Assembly: GCA_015056915.1 (NCBI GenBank) | Contig: SVFK01000011.1 | Location: forward strand, 1-64,000 | Length of the DNA stretch: 64,000 bases | Reading direction: 5' to 3' | From: Lachnospiraceae bacterium | GTDB lineage: Bacteria > Bacillota > Clostridia > Lachnospirales > Lachnospiraceae | Shown here: positions 1 to 8,706 of the stretch, in pieces | Numbering within the stretch: the first letter of the stretch is position 1 | How the letters are laid out: every line of letters starts with the position of its first letter | Program-made: the position numbers and the translations under genes | The notes under the pieces: generated by a model | The model's input: only the letters and a program-made list of their open reading frames with translations | What the model was told of the DNA's origin: nothing | Databases searched by the model: none

Positions 1-112
1 GTTCTCTGAAATTCTTTTGGAAGCTTTCGCTTCCTTTTTGGAATCTTCAGGGTTGCATTACTGTTTATTTGTCAAGGTTCTATGCTGTCTGCTTTTCAGC
101 GGCAACTCTGTT
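1..112 (-). other. Probable rRNA operon leader (rRNA gene off the left edge)
   Basis: No reading frame here looks coding. Read leftwards, the stretch follows two strong promoters and contains GAACCTTGACAAATAAACAG, which resembles the leader/spacer element (ACCTTGAAAACT-type) found ahead of 16S and 23S rRNA in Firmicutes, then a small GNRA-type hairpin, GGAAGC-GAAA-GCTTCC. The rRNA itself is not in the window, so this is inference from promoter strength and leader resemblance. Confidence 0.5.
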
Positions 113-141
113 ATATTATCACAGGCGTTTTCCACTGTCAA
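113..141 (-). promoter_or_regulatory. Sigma-A promoter P2, leftward
   Basis: On the minus strand TTGACA (141-136), a 17-bp spacer and TAATAT (118-113). It lies about 95 bp downstream of promoter P1 and fires in the same direction. Tandem strong promoters like this are typical of rRNA operons. Confidence 0.7.
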
Positions 142-211
142 CAGCTTTTTCTAAGTTTTTTCAAACTTTTCTCCAGCGCTCATGATTTCTCATTTTACGC
201 GGTGGAATTTT

Positions 212-241
212 ATTATAGCATCAGATATTTTTATTTGTCAA
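212..241 (-). promoter_or_regulatory. Sigma-A promoter P1, leftward
   Basis: On the minus strand TTGACA (241-236), an 18-bp spacer and a consensus TATAAT (217-212). It is the upstream member of a tandem pair pointing out of the left edge. The four 25-bp repeats at 253-345 lie directly upstream, in the position of an UP element or activator-binding region. Confidence 0.75.
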
Positions 242-252
242 TGTCATTTTTG

Positions 253-345
253 AATTTGCAGACAAATGAAAAGTTTGAATTGGCGCATAAATGAAATATT
301 TAAATTTGCAGACAAATGAAGTACTTAAATTTGCGCACAAATAAG
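253..345. repeat. Four 25-bp tandem repeats upstream of the leftward promoters
   Basis: An 18-bp core of the form AATTTGCnnACAAATGAA occurs at 253-270, 278-295, 303-320 and 328-345, with exactly 25 bp from each start to the next. Copies 1 and 3 are identical; 2 and 4 diverge mainly in the central bases. The core is itself an imperfect palindrome (ATTTG, 4 bp, CAAAT), so each copy could bind a dimeric protein. The array ends 11 bp upstream of the -35 of promoter P1. Confidence 0.8.
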
Positions 346-375
346 GGTATTGCAAACTACTATTTTGCAATACCC
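345..375 (-). terminator. Intrinsic terminator after the CvpA-like gene
   Basis: A 12-bp perfect stem (GGGTATTGCAAA pairing with TTTGCAATACCC) with a 7-nt loop lies about 10 bp past the stop codon of the minus-strand gene ending at 386. It is followed by a weak T-rich stretch. The stem abuts the fourth 25-bp repeat. Confidence 0.7.
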
Positions 376-385
376 TCTACAGGTC

Positions 386-892
386 TTATAAAGGTAAAAA
401 AGAAATTTGAGAACTGATTTGCTCTACCAAATACGCCAGATAGTTATTTTGGAATAACCACGTTAAAACACTGCTTTGCTCAGTATAATCAAGTATGTAT
501 TGTCCTATCACCCCAAAATCCATCAGCATCACAAACGTATACATTGTCCAAACAATTAAAACCGTTTCTAAAATGCCTACCACAATACCTAACAGCTTAT
601 CCACCCAGTGTACTATCGGCAGCTTAGATATTACTTTTGCCGAAAAGAACACAACTCCCAGCAGATGACGAACAATACCGATTACACACAACAACAGTAC
701 CATGACAATAACATTAATAATCTCACCATCCAAGTAGCTATTCAGTGCATTTCCCAGCAGTATTACAACAACACAAGTGATGACAAGAGATATAAAGGAA
801 ATAATTTCTCGTACCATCCCTTTCTTGTAACCGTCCACCATACCGCACACCATTACAATAAATACAATAATCAACAACAAGTTTAAATTCAT
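386..892 (-). CDS. CvpA family membrane protein
   Basis: 168 residues, with four hydrophobic segments (about 5-25, 30-50, 60-80, 105-125) and an early GMVDGYKKGMVRE sequence that fits the conserved start of CvpA/colicin V production family proteins (D-G-x-x-x-G pattern after the first helix). The family is integral to the membrane and linked to envelope homeostasis; its biochemical activity is not settled. It is the last gene of a three-gene minus-strand group with the DUF5711-like and LysM proteins, which supports an envelope role. A terminator follows. Confidence 0.8.
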   Translation of the reverse strand: MNLNLLLIIVFIVMVCGMVDGYKKGMVREIISFISLVITCVVVILLGNALNSYLDGEIINVIVMVLLLCVIGIVRHLLGVVFFSAKVISKLPIVHWVDKLLGIVVGILETVLIVWTMYTFVMLMDFGVIGQYILDYTEQSSVLTWLFQNNYLAYLVEQISSQISFLPL

Positions 893-955
893 TTGTATTT
901 TCTCCTACTGAAATCTCATTATAAAAATATACTTAGATATGCTCCTTTGTATTAT

Positions 956-2152
956 TTATTTTAACTGAATAGTATCTATCGAATTATCTGTCACTAAAAT
1001 GTATTTATACGCACTTCCGGTAGGAATCATCAAATTCACCGCTTTGGAAAAATATCCGTTATACTTTTCTACTCCTTCAAAGTTCATAATCATACATTCC
1101 GTTTCATTATATACGGTAAAATCATTTTGTCCGAAAAAGATGTCCGTATATTCTATATTAAAGTAATAGCTTCCCACTCTCTCAGCATCCGCATTATATA
1201 CATCCAGCCGGTATCTTGAATCCTCCTTCTCAGAAATAAATACCACACCTATGTATTGGTCACTGTAAAATATAGATTGTATTTCTTCCTTTTGATTATA
1301 CTGTGCCGCCTCAACCGGCTTCTGTGCTCCAGTATATATCATAATCCGGCTATCACCTACAGCGAAAGCAGTACTATCATTGATAAACTGCACCTCCGGT
1401 ACAAGCATGTCGGAATAAGAATATACACTTACAAAGTGATCACTATAATTGTCTCCTACCACACCTAAATTGTAAAAAGCAACATCTGATTTCAAAATCC
1501 CCGCATCAACATACACATAACTCACCATCAAAAGCTCACCATTCGGCGATAAGCTAATGGCCGCCGGATAGCCGCTGTCATGCATATGTGCTTGTCCCGT
1601 AAAAATGTTCTCACCCTCTGCATTGTAGGTATTAATCCATGCAACATCAGTATCTGCCAACACCGCGGTCACTGTTCCCATTGCCGAGACAGTCAGGTTA
1701 CGAATCGGCATTGTTGTATTAATCGTACCCAACTGCTTCTCCGCGCTTTGAACATAGATTTCTCGACCGTTATAATTGCCGATTGCCACCACATCCCGAC
1801 AGGTCTCAAGTCTGATATCCTGAATCTCATAAGTCTGATTCCACAACACCTCGCCCTTACTGTTGGTACAATGGGCACCATCCTTGCTATAGGTTAGAAT
1901 CGCATCCTGCAATCTCAAATCTACAGCTTCCGCAGATACATCACGGCTAACTGATGACACAATGTCGTATTCGGTATAAATATGACGTTTATATTGAAGC
2001 ATGATGAGTGCAGCAACTGCCCCCAAAGCAATCAACACTAATAAAACTCGATATACCGTGGTCAGTTTATGTTTACGGATTTTGTCCTTATATGTACTTT
2101 GATTCTGTTCTCTTTTCTCTTTTTCTTTCAGATAATTCTTGATATCTGCCAT
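956..2152 (-). CDS. DUF5711-like membrane-anchored beta-propeller protein
   Basis: 398 residues. A charged, Lys-rich N-terminus (1-32) precedes one transmembrane helix (about 34-53), so most of the protein is predicted outside the cell. The rest is beta-rich with repeating strands of the sort seen in WD/PQQ-like propellers (for example YSKDGAHCTNSKGEVLWNQ). This architecture matches the DUF5711 family I know from Lachnospiraceae, whose function is unknown. It lies between a LysM protein (82 bp upstream) and a CvpA family protein (63 bp downstream), suggesting a cell-envelope unit. The family name is from memory of the architecture. Confidence 0.7.
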   Translation of the reverse strand: MADIKNYLKEKEKREQNQSTYKDKIRKHKLTTVYRVLLVLIALGAVAALIMLQYKRHIYTEYDIVSSVSRDVSAEAVDLRLQDAILTYSKDGAHCTNSKGEVLWNQTYEIQDIRLETCRDVVAIGNYNGREIYVQSAEKQLGTINTTMPIRNLTVSAMGTVTAVLADTDVAWINTYNAEGENIFTGQAHMHDSGYPAAISLSPNGELLMVSYVYVDAGILKSDVAFYNLGVVGDNYSDHFVSVYSYSDMLVPEVQFINDSTAFAVGDSRIMIYTGAQKPVEAAQYNQKEEIQSIFYSDQYIGVVFISEKEDSRYRLDVYNADAERVGSYYFNIEYTDIFFGQNDFTVYNETECMIMNFEGVEKYNGYFSKAVNLMIPTGSAYKYILVTDNSIDTIQLK

Positions 2153-2234
2153 AGAATACCTCTTATGTCTTGTAGAAGAATGCGACTTTCATTAAAAATT
2201 ATGCATATTGATAGTATACCACACTCTTCTATTA

Positions 2235-3389
2235 TTAGGGTAATAAAATTTTCTGGTCCACCTTAATATCATCCGCATCTGAAATCTGATTGAGCGAACA
2301 TATCTCTGCTAATCGCGCATCACTTCCGTAAGTACTGATACAGATTCCTATTAAAGTATCTCCTTCCCGAATAATATAAGCTACCGGTTCCGCTGTTGGA
2401 GCCGGGGTGGGTGCAGGTGTCATCGTCTCCTCTGGTGTAGGTGTCGCTTCCGGACTGGGTGTCGGCGTTGCTTCAGGAGCAGGGCTTGGTGTCGCAGTCG
2501 TCGGCTCAGCAGAGGGTTCCGGTAGCACCACTGTCTCCGTTGTTACCATCTGTTCAACCCCTGTTGTAGCTACCGCATTCTCCTCCTGTAATGCCTCCGT
2601 AAGCTTTTCCTCCGCAACCAAAGTATTAGCCTGCGCATTCTGAATTAAAGACTCCTCCGCATCCGGTATTTTCTGCTCTGTAAGACTGCTCATGGCTTGC
2701 CTGGCCGCATCCTGCCAATCCTTTGACACTTGTCCGTCACCCAACGTGGACAGCGCTGCGAGACACAACACACCGAAAACCGCCAAGGTCGCCACTCGCA
2801 TTCCACGCATTTTGTGGGAGGCGGTTGACCTCATTACCGTTAGACGCCTTTCTTCCCGATTGGCAGCCTGTAGCTCAGGCTCTTCACGTCGCTCCTCCTG
2901 ACGCCTTTTGACCATATCATATTTTTCCCTATCAACCACCTCAGGTTGGGGGGCCTCCTCGCGTACATCCAACATATAAGCAAGCATACTGTCATTTTTT
3001 TCATAAAATTGTGCATAGCCTGCGACATATCGGCAGATTCCCTGCTCGCATATATGAAAGCCTTCGACCATTTCTCCCGTTAGCAGGCAATATCCCAGAA
3101 ATTCATTTTCCGGAAAATATTTCTGTCGAATTCTTTCTGTCTCCTGACACTGCGCCTGCGATAAATGTCGTACTTCTCTTTGCAGAAAATCAAGTTTAGC
3201 ACCACCGTATATGAATAAATATGTAATCATTCCTTCCGTCTTGCGAGCGCCATACAAAGCAACAGCCATTTCCTTATTTACTGCAAGCTGATTTATCTGC
3301 TTAATATAAGAAACAACATAGTCTTCCACATAAATTTTACAGTTTCTGTCCGATTCTCCGATTTGTGTTATATTTTTTGGTAATTCCAT
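2235..3389 (-). CDS. Membrane protein with C-terminal LysM domain
   Basis: 384 residues. Residues 1-150 form a soluble, presumably cytoplasmic domain I do not recognise. A charged stretch leads to one transmembrane helix (about 197-215). Then come a coiled, Gln/Glu-rich extracellular region, a Pro-Thr-Ala-Glu-rich linker of roughly 50 residues built from short PTP/PEATP repeats, and a C-terminal LysM domain (about 338-384, starting YIIREGDTL). LysM domains bind GlcNAc-containing glycans, so the protein probably spans the membrane and reaches into peptidoglycan. It is first in a minus-strand group with the DUF5711-like and CvpA-like genes. Confidence 0.8.
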   Translation of the reverse strand: MELPKNITQIGESDRNCKIYVEDYVVSYIKQINQLAVNKEMAVALYGARKTEGMITYLFIYGGAKLDFLQREVRHLSQAQCQETERIRQKYFPENEFLGYCLLTGEMVEGFHICEQGICRYVAGYAQFYEKNDSMLAYMLDVREEAPQPEVVDREKYDMVKRRQEERREEPELQAANREERRLTVMRSTASHKMRGMRVATLAVFGVLCLAALSTLGDGQVSKDWQDAARQAMSSLTEQKIPDAEESLIQNAQANTLVAEEKLTEALQEENAVATTGVEQMVTTETVVLPEPSAEPTTATPSPAPEATPTPSPEATPTPEETMTPAPTPAPTAEPVAYIIREGDTLIGICISTYGSDARLAEICSLNQISDADDIKVDQKILLP

Positions 3390-3468
3390 ATAAAAGCACC
3401 TCCCATACCGTTTCTATCAATATAGCATCGGCACGCGAGGTATTTTAGCATTCTTTGTCGTAGCAAAC

Positions 3469-3508
3469 GCAGAAATGTTCGACATTCTTTGCATGTCCAC
3501 ATTTCTGC
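3469..3508. repeat. Hairpin between galM-like and LysM genes
   Basis: GCAGAAATGT (3469-3478) pairs with ACATTTCTGC (3499-3508), and inside it GACAT pairs with ATGTC. Weaker matching arms can be traced outwards to about 3440 and 3553. It sits in the 184-bp gap after the aldose epimerase gene and may act in transcript ending or stability. There is no clear T-run for an intrinsic terminator. Confidence 0.5.
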
Positions 3509-3573
3509 GCCCACATCGCTCCCTGCAAACAAATATGCAAGGAACGCTACCATATTTCTATTTCTTCATTTCT

Positions 3574-4617
3574 TTACTCAAAAGCATATACTGTAACAGA
3601 TGTGTATTCACCGTTTTCTCCACCAAATACGCAGGAAGGGAAATTCTCATGGTGAATGCTATCCGGATAGTACTGTGTTTCCAGACATAAGCCGTGGCGC
3701 TTATCGTAATTCACACCAGTCTTACCCTTGTGCAGCTCGATATAGTTACCTGCATAGAATTGAACACCCGGAAGTGTGGTATATGCCTTCATTACTCTAC
3801 CGCTACGAGGGCCCTTTACTGTAGCAAAATGCTGTAATTCACCGTTCCAACCGTCAATTACCCAGTTGTGATCATAGCCACCTGTCAATTCTAATTGTTC
3901 AAAAGCCATATCGATTTCTGCGCCCACGGTCTTGCTTGTGGTAAAATCCATGGGGGTTCCGGTTACTGTTGCAATCTCGCCGGTAGGAATTGCGCCTGCC
4001 ACAACAGGAGTATAGCAAGCTGCCTTCATCCACATTTCATGTGCTTCAATAGAACCACTGTCATGACCATCCAAATTAAAATAAGTATGATTGGTAAGAT
4101 TCAATATGGTTTTCTTGTCACTATTAGAACGATAAGCTATCTTCAATTCATTATTTTCGCTTAAAGAATATGTAACCTCTGTTTTCTTGTTACCGGGGAA
4201 TCCCATGCTTCCATCAGGATCTTCCAAGGTAAGTGTTACGCTATTGTCACCTGCAACAGCATCCCACACTAACATGTGATATCCTTTTTCTCTGTGACTA
4301 TGTAAGTTATTGGTATTGTCATTCACATCCAGCTGGTAGGTTACACCATCCAACGCAAACGTTGCTCCGTCAATACGATTCGCGCTGGGACCGATAATTG
4401 CTCCGAAAAAGCAAGGATTCTCATAATAATCTTCTGCCTTATCATAACCCAGCACTACGTCAGCCACATTACCGGACTTATCAGGCACAAATACATTGAC
4501 AATAATACCACCCATGGTACTTACCGTCACCTTCATTCCCTTGCTGTTACTTAATGTGTACAAATAAACATCCTGTCCCTGCACACCTTTTCCAAATAAA
4601 CTTTTTTCTACCGCCAT
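3574..4617 (-). CDS. galM: Aldose 1-epimerase (mutarotase)
   Basis: 347 residues from the Met at 4617, which has AAAGG six bases upstream; the open frame runs 11 codons further without a better site. It interconverts alpha and beta anomers of aldoses such as galactose or glucose. Family hallmarks are visible: NRIDGATF near the substrate loop, a conserved His in NLHSH and in LTNHTYFNL (acid), and the Glu base in GLCLETQYYPD near the C-terminus. Length is normal. The gene follows recR by 22 bp on the same strand, so it may be read from the dnaX-ybaB-recR transcript. The exact sugar cannot be told from sequence. Confidence 0.9.
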   Translation of the reverse strand: MAVEKSLFGKGVQGQDVYLYTLSNSKGMKVTVSTMGGIIVNVFVPDKSGNVADVVLGYDKAEDYYENPCFFGAIIGPSANRIDGATFALDGVTYQLDVNDNTNNLHSHREKGYHMLVWDAVAGDNSVTLTLEDPDGSMGFPGNKKTEVTYSLSENNELKIAYRSNSDKKTILNLTNHTYFNLDGHDSGSIEAHEMWMKAACYTPVVAGAIPTGEIATVTGTPMDFTTSKTVGAEIDMAFEQLELTGGYDHNWVIDGWNGELQHFATVKGPRSGRVMKAYTTLPGVQFYAGNYIELHKGKTGVNYDKRHGLCLETQYYPDSIHHENFPSCVFGGENGEYTSVTVYAFE

Positions 4618-4639
4618 AACCTTTATTCCTTTCTCCTTA

Positions 4640-5236
4640 TTAGATTTCAATTCTGCCTTCCAATGCTCTCAGAAGTGTCACTTCATCAATATACTCTAAA
4701 TCACCGCCCACCGGCACACCGCTTGCGATTCTGGTAACCTTGATGCCTGTAGGCTTAATCAGCTTACTGATATACATAGCCGTGGTCTCACCTTCCAGAC
4801 TGGAATTGGTAGCAATAATTACTTCCTCCACCTCTCCCTGTAAACGCTCCATCAGCTCTTTCAATTTAATATCTCCCGGACCGATACCCAGCATCGGGGA
4901 TATCGCTCCATGCAACACATGGTAGACACCTTCATACTTGCCGGTCTTTTCATACGCAGCCAAATCTCTGGAATTCTCCACCACCATAATCAGCTTGTGG
5001 TTACGATTATGGTTGGTGCATACCGGACAGGTTTCTTTATCCGTCAACGTATAGCACTCCTTGCAGTAGCGCACGTTAGCCTTGGCCTCCATCATTACAT
5101 TTGCCAGACGATTCACTTTATCCTGTGGCATATTAATCAGATGAAAAGCCAACCTTTGTGCCGACTTGCTACCGATGCCCGGCAAAGCTGCCAGTTCCTC
5201 TATTAACTTATTAATATGTCCGCTGTACATTTCCAT
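4640..5236 (-). CDS. recR: Recombination protein RecR
   Basis: 198 residues, the usual RecR length. It works with RecF and RecO to load RecA at gaps in damaged DNA. Order of parts: helix-hairpin-helix (about 10-30, [11 protein letters not shown]), a four-Cys zinc motif (C58, C61, C70, C73), then a Toprim domain (about 81-175, with VVENSRDL and [11 protein letters not shown]). The start overlaps the stop of ybaB by one base (TAATG), indicating translational coupling in the conserved dnaX-ybaB-recR cluster. Confidence 0.97.
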   Translation of the reverse strand: MEMYSGHINKLIEELAALPGIGSKSAQRLAFHLINMPQDKVNRLANVMMEAKANVRYCKECYTLTDKETCPVCTNHNRNHKLIMVVENSRDLAAYEKTGKYEGVYHVLHGAISPMLGIGPGDIKLKELMERLQGEVEEVIIATNSSLEGETTAMYISKLIKPTGIKVTRIASGVPVGGDLEYIDEVTLLRALEGRIEI

Positions 5237-5583
5237 TAGAACGGAAAGCCTCCTCCGAGTCCGCCTGTCATCTTGCCCATCAATGCAGCACTTGCTTCAT
5301 CTGCCTGACGAAAAGCCTCATTGGCTGCTGCCATAATTGCATCCTGTAAGGTCTCAATATCTTCCGGGTCTACAATCTCCTCTGCCAACTTAATACCAAT
5401 AATTTCTTTTTTACCGTTTACACTCACTTCTACTGCACCACCACCGGCCTTACCTGTAAACTCTTTGGTTTCCAGTTCCTTCTGCCCTTCCTCCATCTGA
5501 CGCTGCATTCTCTGTGCCTGCTTCATCAGATTACTCATATTGCCGGGCATACCGCCACCGGGAAAACCTCCACGCTTTGCCAT
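5236..5583 (-). CDS. YbaB/EbfC family nucleoid-associated protein
   Basis: 115 residues from the Met at 5583 ([10 protein letters not shown]); an in-frame Met five codons earlier is less likely. YbaB/EbfC proteins are small dimers that bind DNA and affect nucleoid structure. Gly/Met-rich N-terminus, central helix [17 protein letters not shown], beta segment ending in [14 protein letters not shown], and a Gly-rich tail are typical. It sits between dnaX and recR as in most Firmicutes and overlaps recR by one base. Confidence 0.95.
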   Translation of the reverse strand: MAKRGGFPGGGMPGNMSNLMKQAQRMQRQMEEGQKELETKEFTGKAGGGAVEVSVNGKKEIIGIKLAEEIVDPEDIETLQDAIMAAANEAFRQADEASAALMGKMTGGLGGGFPF

Positions 5584-5684
5584 TTTTCTGTCCTCCAAAA
5601 ATTATTTCCACAGGCTGCTTTTCCTCAGCCCTCTTGGAATATTATACTTTAAGTATTATCACGTCGCAAGAATATTTTAGTCGC

Positions 5685-7253
5685 CTAGTCTTCTTCGTCA
5701 ATGTCCATATGAATCATTTTCGTAAGGTCTACATAGGAATCATCAAACTCTCTCTGATTATTCACGGTCTGAATGTTCACTTCAATCTGTTTGCCTGCAA
5801 AATCAGATAATAAAAGCTCCAGCTGCTCCTTATTTTGAGAATGCTGGGTGAAATAATCAGAAGAAATTCCGTCCTCCAGCACTACCATAAGACGGTTATC
5901 TCCTCCCAGACTGAGATGCGCCGACTTCAAATACATCTTCATGGGATTCTCTGCATTCCCTACGATAGAGGGCCATTTCTGCACAATTTCCTTCACATCC
6001 TCAGGAATCGCCTTCGGAAGCTCCGGCTTCGGCTTGCGCACAACACCGGGTTGCACTGCCGCTTCAGCTGTGCCTCCTGCCGATGCGGTTACCACCACAC
6101 CATTCTCCACCTTATCCTCAACCTGACGTATTCTGTCCAAAATAGCTTCCTGATTACTCTCCATTTCAGGTTTACATAACTTTATCAGGGCGATTTCTAC
6201 CATAATACGCTTCTGCGCCGCATAGCGGATCTGACCCGACAATTCGGAAAAGATGCGGATATACCGAACTATCTGATCCATTTCTATCATCTGTGCCTCT
6301 TCCTTCAATCTTGCCAGATTGTCAGAAGACATATCTATTACATCTTCCAGATTGTCCGAGGACTGTACCAGCAGTAAATTGCGCAGATACCATGTAAAAT
6401 CCGTCACAAACTGTGTCAGCTCACGTCCCTGCATCACGATTTCCTCCAGAAGCTCGATGCAGGCAAGTACATTGCGCTCCAACACATGGCGCAACAGGCG
6501 ACTGAACACCTCTGTATCCACTGCCCCCAGCACATCCAACACTTTATCGTATGTCAATTCCTTTCCCAAATGAAAAGCAATGCACTGATCCAGCAAGCTA
6601 AGGGCATCTCGCATAGATCCGTCGGCAGTCTTGGCAATGTAACGCAACGCCTTGTCTTCTACCTGCACACCCTCTGCCGCAATCAAATCCTGCATACGGC
6701 CTGTAATAGTGTCAATGGAAATCCTTTTAAAATCATATCTCTGACATCGTGACAAAATCGTAATGGGAAGCTTGTGCACCTCTGTTGTGGCCAATATGAA
6801 AATCACATAGGAAGGCGGCTCTTCCAAGGTCTTCAAAAGAGCATTAAACGCACCGATGGAAAGCATATGCACCTCATCAATGATATACACCTTGTATTTT
6901 CCTTCCGCAGGAGAATAGGACACCTCATCCACTATTTCTCTGATGTTATCGACACCATTGTTGGAGGCCGCATCAATTTCAATTACATTCATGCTGGCTC
7001 CTGCAGCAATCGCCTTACATATTCTGCATTCACCGCAGGGGCCGTCCTCTGTAGGATTTTCACAATTTACTGTTTTGGCAAAAATTTTTGCCACCGTGGT
7101 CTTACCGGTTCCTCGAGTACCGGTAAAAAGATACGCATGTCCGATTCGATTCGCCTTCAGCTGATTCTTCAAGGTTGTCACAATATGTTCCTGACCCTTT
7201 ACATCCGCAAAGGAATCCGGGCGAAACTTTCGGTATAGCGCTGTATACGACAT
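5685..7253 (-). CDS. dnaX: DNA polymerase III subunit gamma/tau
   Basis: 522 residues. Clamp-loader ATPase that binds the other loader subunits and the polymerase. Walker A GTRGTGKT at 45-52, zinc-binding Cys at 64, 73, 76 and 79, Walker B with IIDEVH (about 124-129), sensor 1 in FILATTEVHKLP, and the SRC motif ILSRCQRYDF carrying the arginine finger. The region beyond about residue 370 is the tau-type C-terminal extension and is rather short. First gene of the dnaX-ybaB-recR cluster. No obvious slippery A-run for making a separate gamma form is evident. Confidence 0.97.
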   Translation of the reverse strand: MSYTALYRKFRPDSFADVKGQEHIVTTLKNQLKANRIGHAYLFTGTRGTGKTTVAKIFAKTVNCENPTEDGPCGECRICKAIAAGASMNVIEIDAASNNGVDNIREIVDEVSYSPAEGKYKVYIIDEVHMLSIGAFNALLKTLEEPPSYVIFILATTEVHKLPITILSRCQRYDFKRISIDTITGRMQDLIAAEGVQVEDKALRYIAKTADGSMRDALSLLDQCIAFHLGKELTYDKVLDVLGAVDTEVFSRLLRHVLERNVLACIELLEEIVMQGRELTQFVTDFTWYLRNLLLVQSSDNLEDVIDMSSDNLARLKEEAQMIEMDQIVRYIRIFSELSGQIRYAAQKRIMVEIALIKLCKPEMESNQEAILDRIRQVEDKVENGVVVTASAGGTAEAAVQPGVVRKPKPELPKAIPEDVKEIVQKWPSIVGNAENPMKMYLKSAHLSLGGDNRLMVVLEDGISSDYFTQHSQNKEQLELLLSDFAGKQIEVNIQTVNNQREFDDSYVDLTKMIHMDIDEED

Positions 7254-7281
7254 AATTTACTCTTCCTTTTCTATTCCAATT

Positions 7282-8355
7282 TTAGTCACCAAAGCAGATA
7301 CCAAGCAGCTTTGCCTCCTGCACAATTGAAGCATCCGGTGAAATCATTTTCAGCTTACCTGCAACATCCTCCAACGGAACCTTTACAACCTCACGATTCT
7401 TATAGCCTACCATGAAACCATACTGATTGTCTAAAATCAGCTTACCGGCTTCAGAACCCAGTCTGCTCGCAAATACACGGTCATACGGACAAGGACTGCC
7501 GCCACGCTGCATATGTCCGGGCACGGTTACACGCACTTCTCTTCCGGTCTTTTCCTGAATCATGGCTGCAATTTCATAGGATACGGAGGGGTACGGATTT
7601 TTCTTTAATTTCTCCTTGTACTCTTTCTTGGAAAGCTTGGCATCCTTCTTGGAAATAGCACCCTCAGCTACTGCAATAATGGTAAAACGGCTGCCGTTCT
7701 TATCTCTCTCTTCAATCTTATCAACTACCTTGTCAATATCATAAGGAATCTCAGGAATCAGGATGATATCCGCACCACTTGCCATACCTGCATTTAAGGT
7801 CAGCCAGCCAACCTTATGACCCATTACCTCTACGATAAATACTCTTCCGTGAGAAGCTGCAGTTGTATGAATACAGTCAATCGCATCTGTTGCAATATTT
7901 ACCGCACTCTGGAAACCGAATGTCATATCCGTGCCCCAGAGATCATTGTCAATCGTCTTCGGAAGAGTAACTACATTCAAGCCCTCCTGACGCAGCAGAT
8001 TGGCGGTTTTATGAGTTCCGTTGCCACCCAGAATCACAAGACAGTCTAATTTCAGCTTGTAATAATTCTGCTTCATCTCCTCAACCTTATTCAGACCGTT
8101 TTCATCCGGCTCCTGAATGGTCTTGAAGGGTGTACGGGAGGTACCCAGAATAGTGCCGCCTTTAGTGAGAATACCCGAAAAATCATTGCCTGTCAGCATT
8201 CTGAAATCGCCGTAAATCAAACCCTTGTATCCGTCGATAAATCCATAGATTTCAACATCTTCATTACTGCCTACCAGTGTCTTAACAACACCACGCATTG
8301 CTGCATTTAATGCCTGACAATCTCCACCGCTTGTTAACATACCGATTCTCTTCAT
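7282..8355 (-). CDS. 6-phosphofructokinase, group III-like signature
   Basis: 357 residues from the Met at 8355, which has GGAGG seven bases upstream. Phosphorylates fructose 6-phosphate in glycolysis. SGGDCQALNAAMRG near the N-terminus is the nucleotide/phosphoryl-donor loop. The two residues that usually report the donor disagree: GGNG (about 110-113) carries the Gly typical of ATP enzymes, whereas PKTIDND carries the Lys typical of pyrophosphate enzymes. This combination is found in group III PFKs, where ATP use is usual. It is preceded by its own promoter (8406-8434) and followed 28 bp later by dnaX. Confidence 0.93.
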   Translation of the reverse strand: MKRIGMLTSGGDCQALNAAMRGVVKTLVGSNEDVEIYGFIDGYKGLIYGDFRMLTGNDFSGILTKGGTILGTSRTPFKTIQEPDENGLNKVEEMKQNYYKLKLDCLVILGGNGTHKTANLLRQEGLNVVTLPKTIDNDLWGTDMTFGFQSAVNIATDAIDCIHTTAASHGRVFIVEVMGHKVGWLTLNAGMASGADIILIPEIPYDIDKVVDKIEERDKNGSRFTIIAVAEGAISKKDAKLSKKEYKEKLKKNPYPSVSYEIAAMIQEKTGREVRVTVPGHMQRGGSPCPYDRVFASRLGSEAGKLILDNQYGFMVGYKNREVVKVPLEDVAGKLKMISPDASIVQEAKLLGICFGD

Positions 8356-8405
8356 ATGTTCCTCCATTCTGCCGCCTCATAGGCTGCTTTTGTTTCATAT
8401 CTATT

Positions 8406-8434
8406 ATTATAATACATTTTACCCTATCTTGAAA
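8406..8434 (-). promoter_or_regulatory. Promoter of the phosphofructokinase gene
   Basis: Minus strand TTTCAA (8434-8429), 17-bp spacer, TATAAT (8411-8406), about 50 bp ahead of the start codon. The -10 is consensus; the -35 is weak. Confidence 0.55.
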
Positions 8435-8496
8435 GTTACTACAACTTTTTCATTACAGAAAATGGACAAAATTATACCGATAAAAATATAATAGGG

Positions 8497-8525
8497 TTGC
8501 AAACAACTATTTTTTCCGCTAAAAT
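8497..8525 (+). promoter_or_regulatory. Promoter of the tRNA-Ser gene
   Basis: TTGCAA (8497-8502), 17-bp spacer, TAAAAT (8520-8525). Predicted start near 8532, about 11 bases before the mature tRNA 5' end. Confidence 0.6.
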
Positions 8526-8542
8526 AGAGAAGTCGCAGGTTC

Positions 8543-8627
8543 GGAGAGTTGTCCGAGTGGTTTAAGGTGCGGCTCTCGAAAAGCCGTGTGCCGCAAGGCA
8601 CCGTGGGTTCGAATCCCATGCTCTCCG
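8543..8627 (+). tRNA. tRNA-Ser, anticodon CGA
   Basis: 85 nt. Acceptor stem GGAGAGT (8543-8549) pairs with GCTCTCC (8620-8626) plus discriminator G. The anticodon arm is CGGCT-CTCGAAA-AGCCG, giving anticodon CGA (reads UCG). A long variable arm (GTGCCGCAAGGCAC) marks a class II tRNA, and the T arm GTGGG-TTCGAAT-CCCAT is intact. CCA is not encoded. It is a single-gene unit with its own promoter and terminator. Confidence 0.97.
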
Positions 8628-8632
8628 TCATA

Positions 8633-8665
8633 AGAGGGTGTTGCAAAATTGCAACACCCTCTTTT
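8633..8665 (+). terminator. Intrinsic terminator of tRNA-Ser
   Basis: Perfect 14-bp stem AGAGGGTGTTGCAA with TTGCAACACCCTCT, two-base loop, followed by TTT. It begins 6 bp after the tRNA. Confidence 0.9.
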
Positions 8666-8706
8666 CTATGCATGGTTCTCAACCCTTTATTCAATATCCG
8701 CCCAAT

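Noticed and set aside
82..294. 70-residue plus-strand ORF at the left edge
   Set aside because: It overlaps two strong promoters and the 25-bp repeats, with no SD and low-complexity Phe/Tyr-rich product.
253..345. CRISPR array
   Set aside because: Repeats are only 18 bp with 7-bp gaps, so there are no spacers, and no cas genes are present.
8419..8694. 91-residue minus-strand ORF
   Set aside because: It is antisense to tRNA-Ser and its terminator; the tRNA structure is unambiguous.
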